Assembly: GCA_903960645.1 (NCBI GenBank)
Contig: CAJCBN010000058.1
Span: 1 to 6,000 of the forward strand
Source: an uncultured Actinomycetes bacterium
GTDB lineage: Bacteria > Actinomycetota > Thermoleophilia > Gaiellales > F1-60-MAGs149
Length of the DNA: 6,000 bases
Direction of reading: 5' to 3'
Shown here: positions 5,777-6,000 of the stretch, one piece after another
How the letters are laid out: every line of letters starts with the position of its first letter
Numbering within the stretch: position 1 is the stretch's first letter
Made by a program: the position numbers and the translations under genes
Notes under the pieces: model-generated
The model's input: the letters and a program-made list of their open reading frames with translations, nothing else
What the model was told of the DNA's origin: nothing
Database searches by the model: none

Positions 5777-6000
5777 GCGATGCCGAGCTCGCCGGCGATC
5801 TCCTCGGGCAGCTCGTCGAAATCGTCTGCGATCCGCACACGACCCTTCCACACGCCTCGAACCGTCTGCAGCGTCGGCGGAGCCTGCACCACCGGTGTCA
5901 GCATCACCGCTCCACGCCCGTGACGGGTGATGATGACCTCCTCGCCGTCAAGCGCCAGCTGCACCAATCGCGAGAAGTGCGCTTTGGCCTCGTTGATGCC
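5773..6000 (-). CDS. Phd/YefM-type antitoxin, 5' end beyond window
   Basis: Seventy-five residues are visible, in frame to the last base of the window. They begin GINEAKAHFSRLVQLALDGE, the N-terminal DNA-binding helix of Phd/YefM antitoxins (INEAKxxFSRL), then EEVIITRHGRGAVMLTPV, the beta-strand pair of that fold. Only a handful of codons should be missing. The C-terminal part, WKGRVRIADDFDELPEEI, is the KGxxxIxxDFDE-LPEE toxin-binding tail common in antitoxins paired with this VapC type. A TTG at 5967 could be taken as a start but would remove the DNA-binding helix. By family knowledge the protein neutralises the neighbouring PIN toxin and, with it, represses its own promoter, which must lie outside the window. 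Confidence 0.88.
   Translation of the reverse strand, partial: GINEAKAHFSRLVQLALDGEEVIITRHGRGAVMLTPVVQAPPTLQTVRGVWKGRVRIADDFDELPEEIAGELGIA

Noticed and set aside
5777..5851. Upstream ATG start for the PIN toxin
   Set aside because: The extra 25 residues are Arg-rich and lie within the antitoxin gene; the GTG at 5776 gives the normal PIN start and the GTGA overlap.

Overview
The window is very GC-rich, with genes on both strands and overlapping high-GC shadow frames throughout. It looks like an actinobacterial chromosome. The pairing of a Holin-X-like protein with a DUF3618-like small protein, the apparently leaderless promoters (TANNNT six bases before ATG) and the secreted lipase all fit. 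A Thermoleophilia/Solirubrobacterales-type lineage is my guess; nothing here proves it. I see no prophage, insertion sequence, CRISPR array, tRNA or rRNA.

Layout. (1) 1-419, plus strand: the 3' end of a Holin-X-like small membrane protein, overlapping by one base a 67-aa membrane-anchored helical protein. This is the tail of a small envelope operon. (2) 420-676: non-coding, with a perfect 9-bp hairpin (541-566) and a leaderless promoter for the next gene. (3) 677-1702, plus strand: an exported alpha/beta-hydrolase (lipase/esterase). It is followed in the same frame by a short piece that reads as pentapeptide repeats but has no start codon. (4) 1888-2793, minus strand: an exported, cysteine-free protein of unknown function, convergent with the lipase. 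(5) 2871-3929, minus strand: an unrecognised polytopic membrane protein with a clear internal duplication. (6) 3982-5385, plus strand: an O-antigen ligase/polymerase-family (Wzy/WaaL-like) membrane protein, divergent from gene 5 across 52 bases. (7) 5402 to the window end, minus strand: a VapC-type PIN toxin with a Phd/YefM-type antitoxin whose 5' end lies beyond the window.

The genes do not form one pathway. Most act at the cell envelope or are exported (holin-like pair, lipase, secreted protein, duplicated membrane protein, glycan ligase); the toxin-antitoxin pair is an independent module. I found no convincing new multi-gene system. The most interesting items are the internally duplicated membrane protein, the recurrent promoter geometry that fixes several gene starts, and the pentapeptide-repeat remnant behind the lipase.
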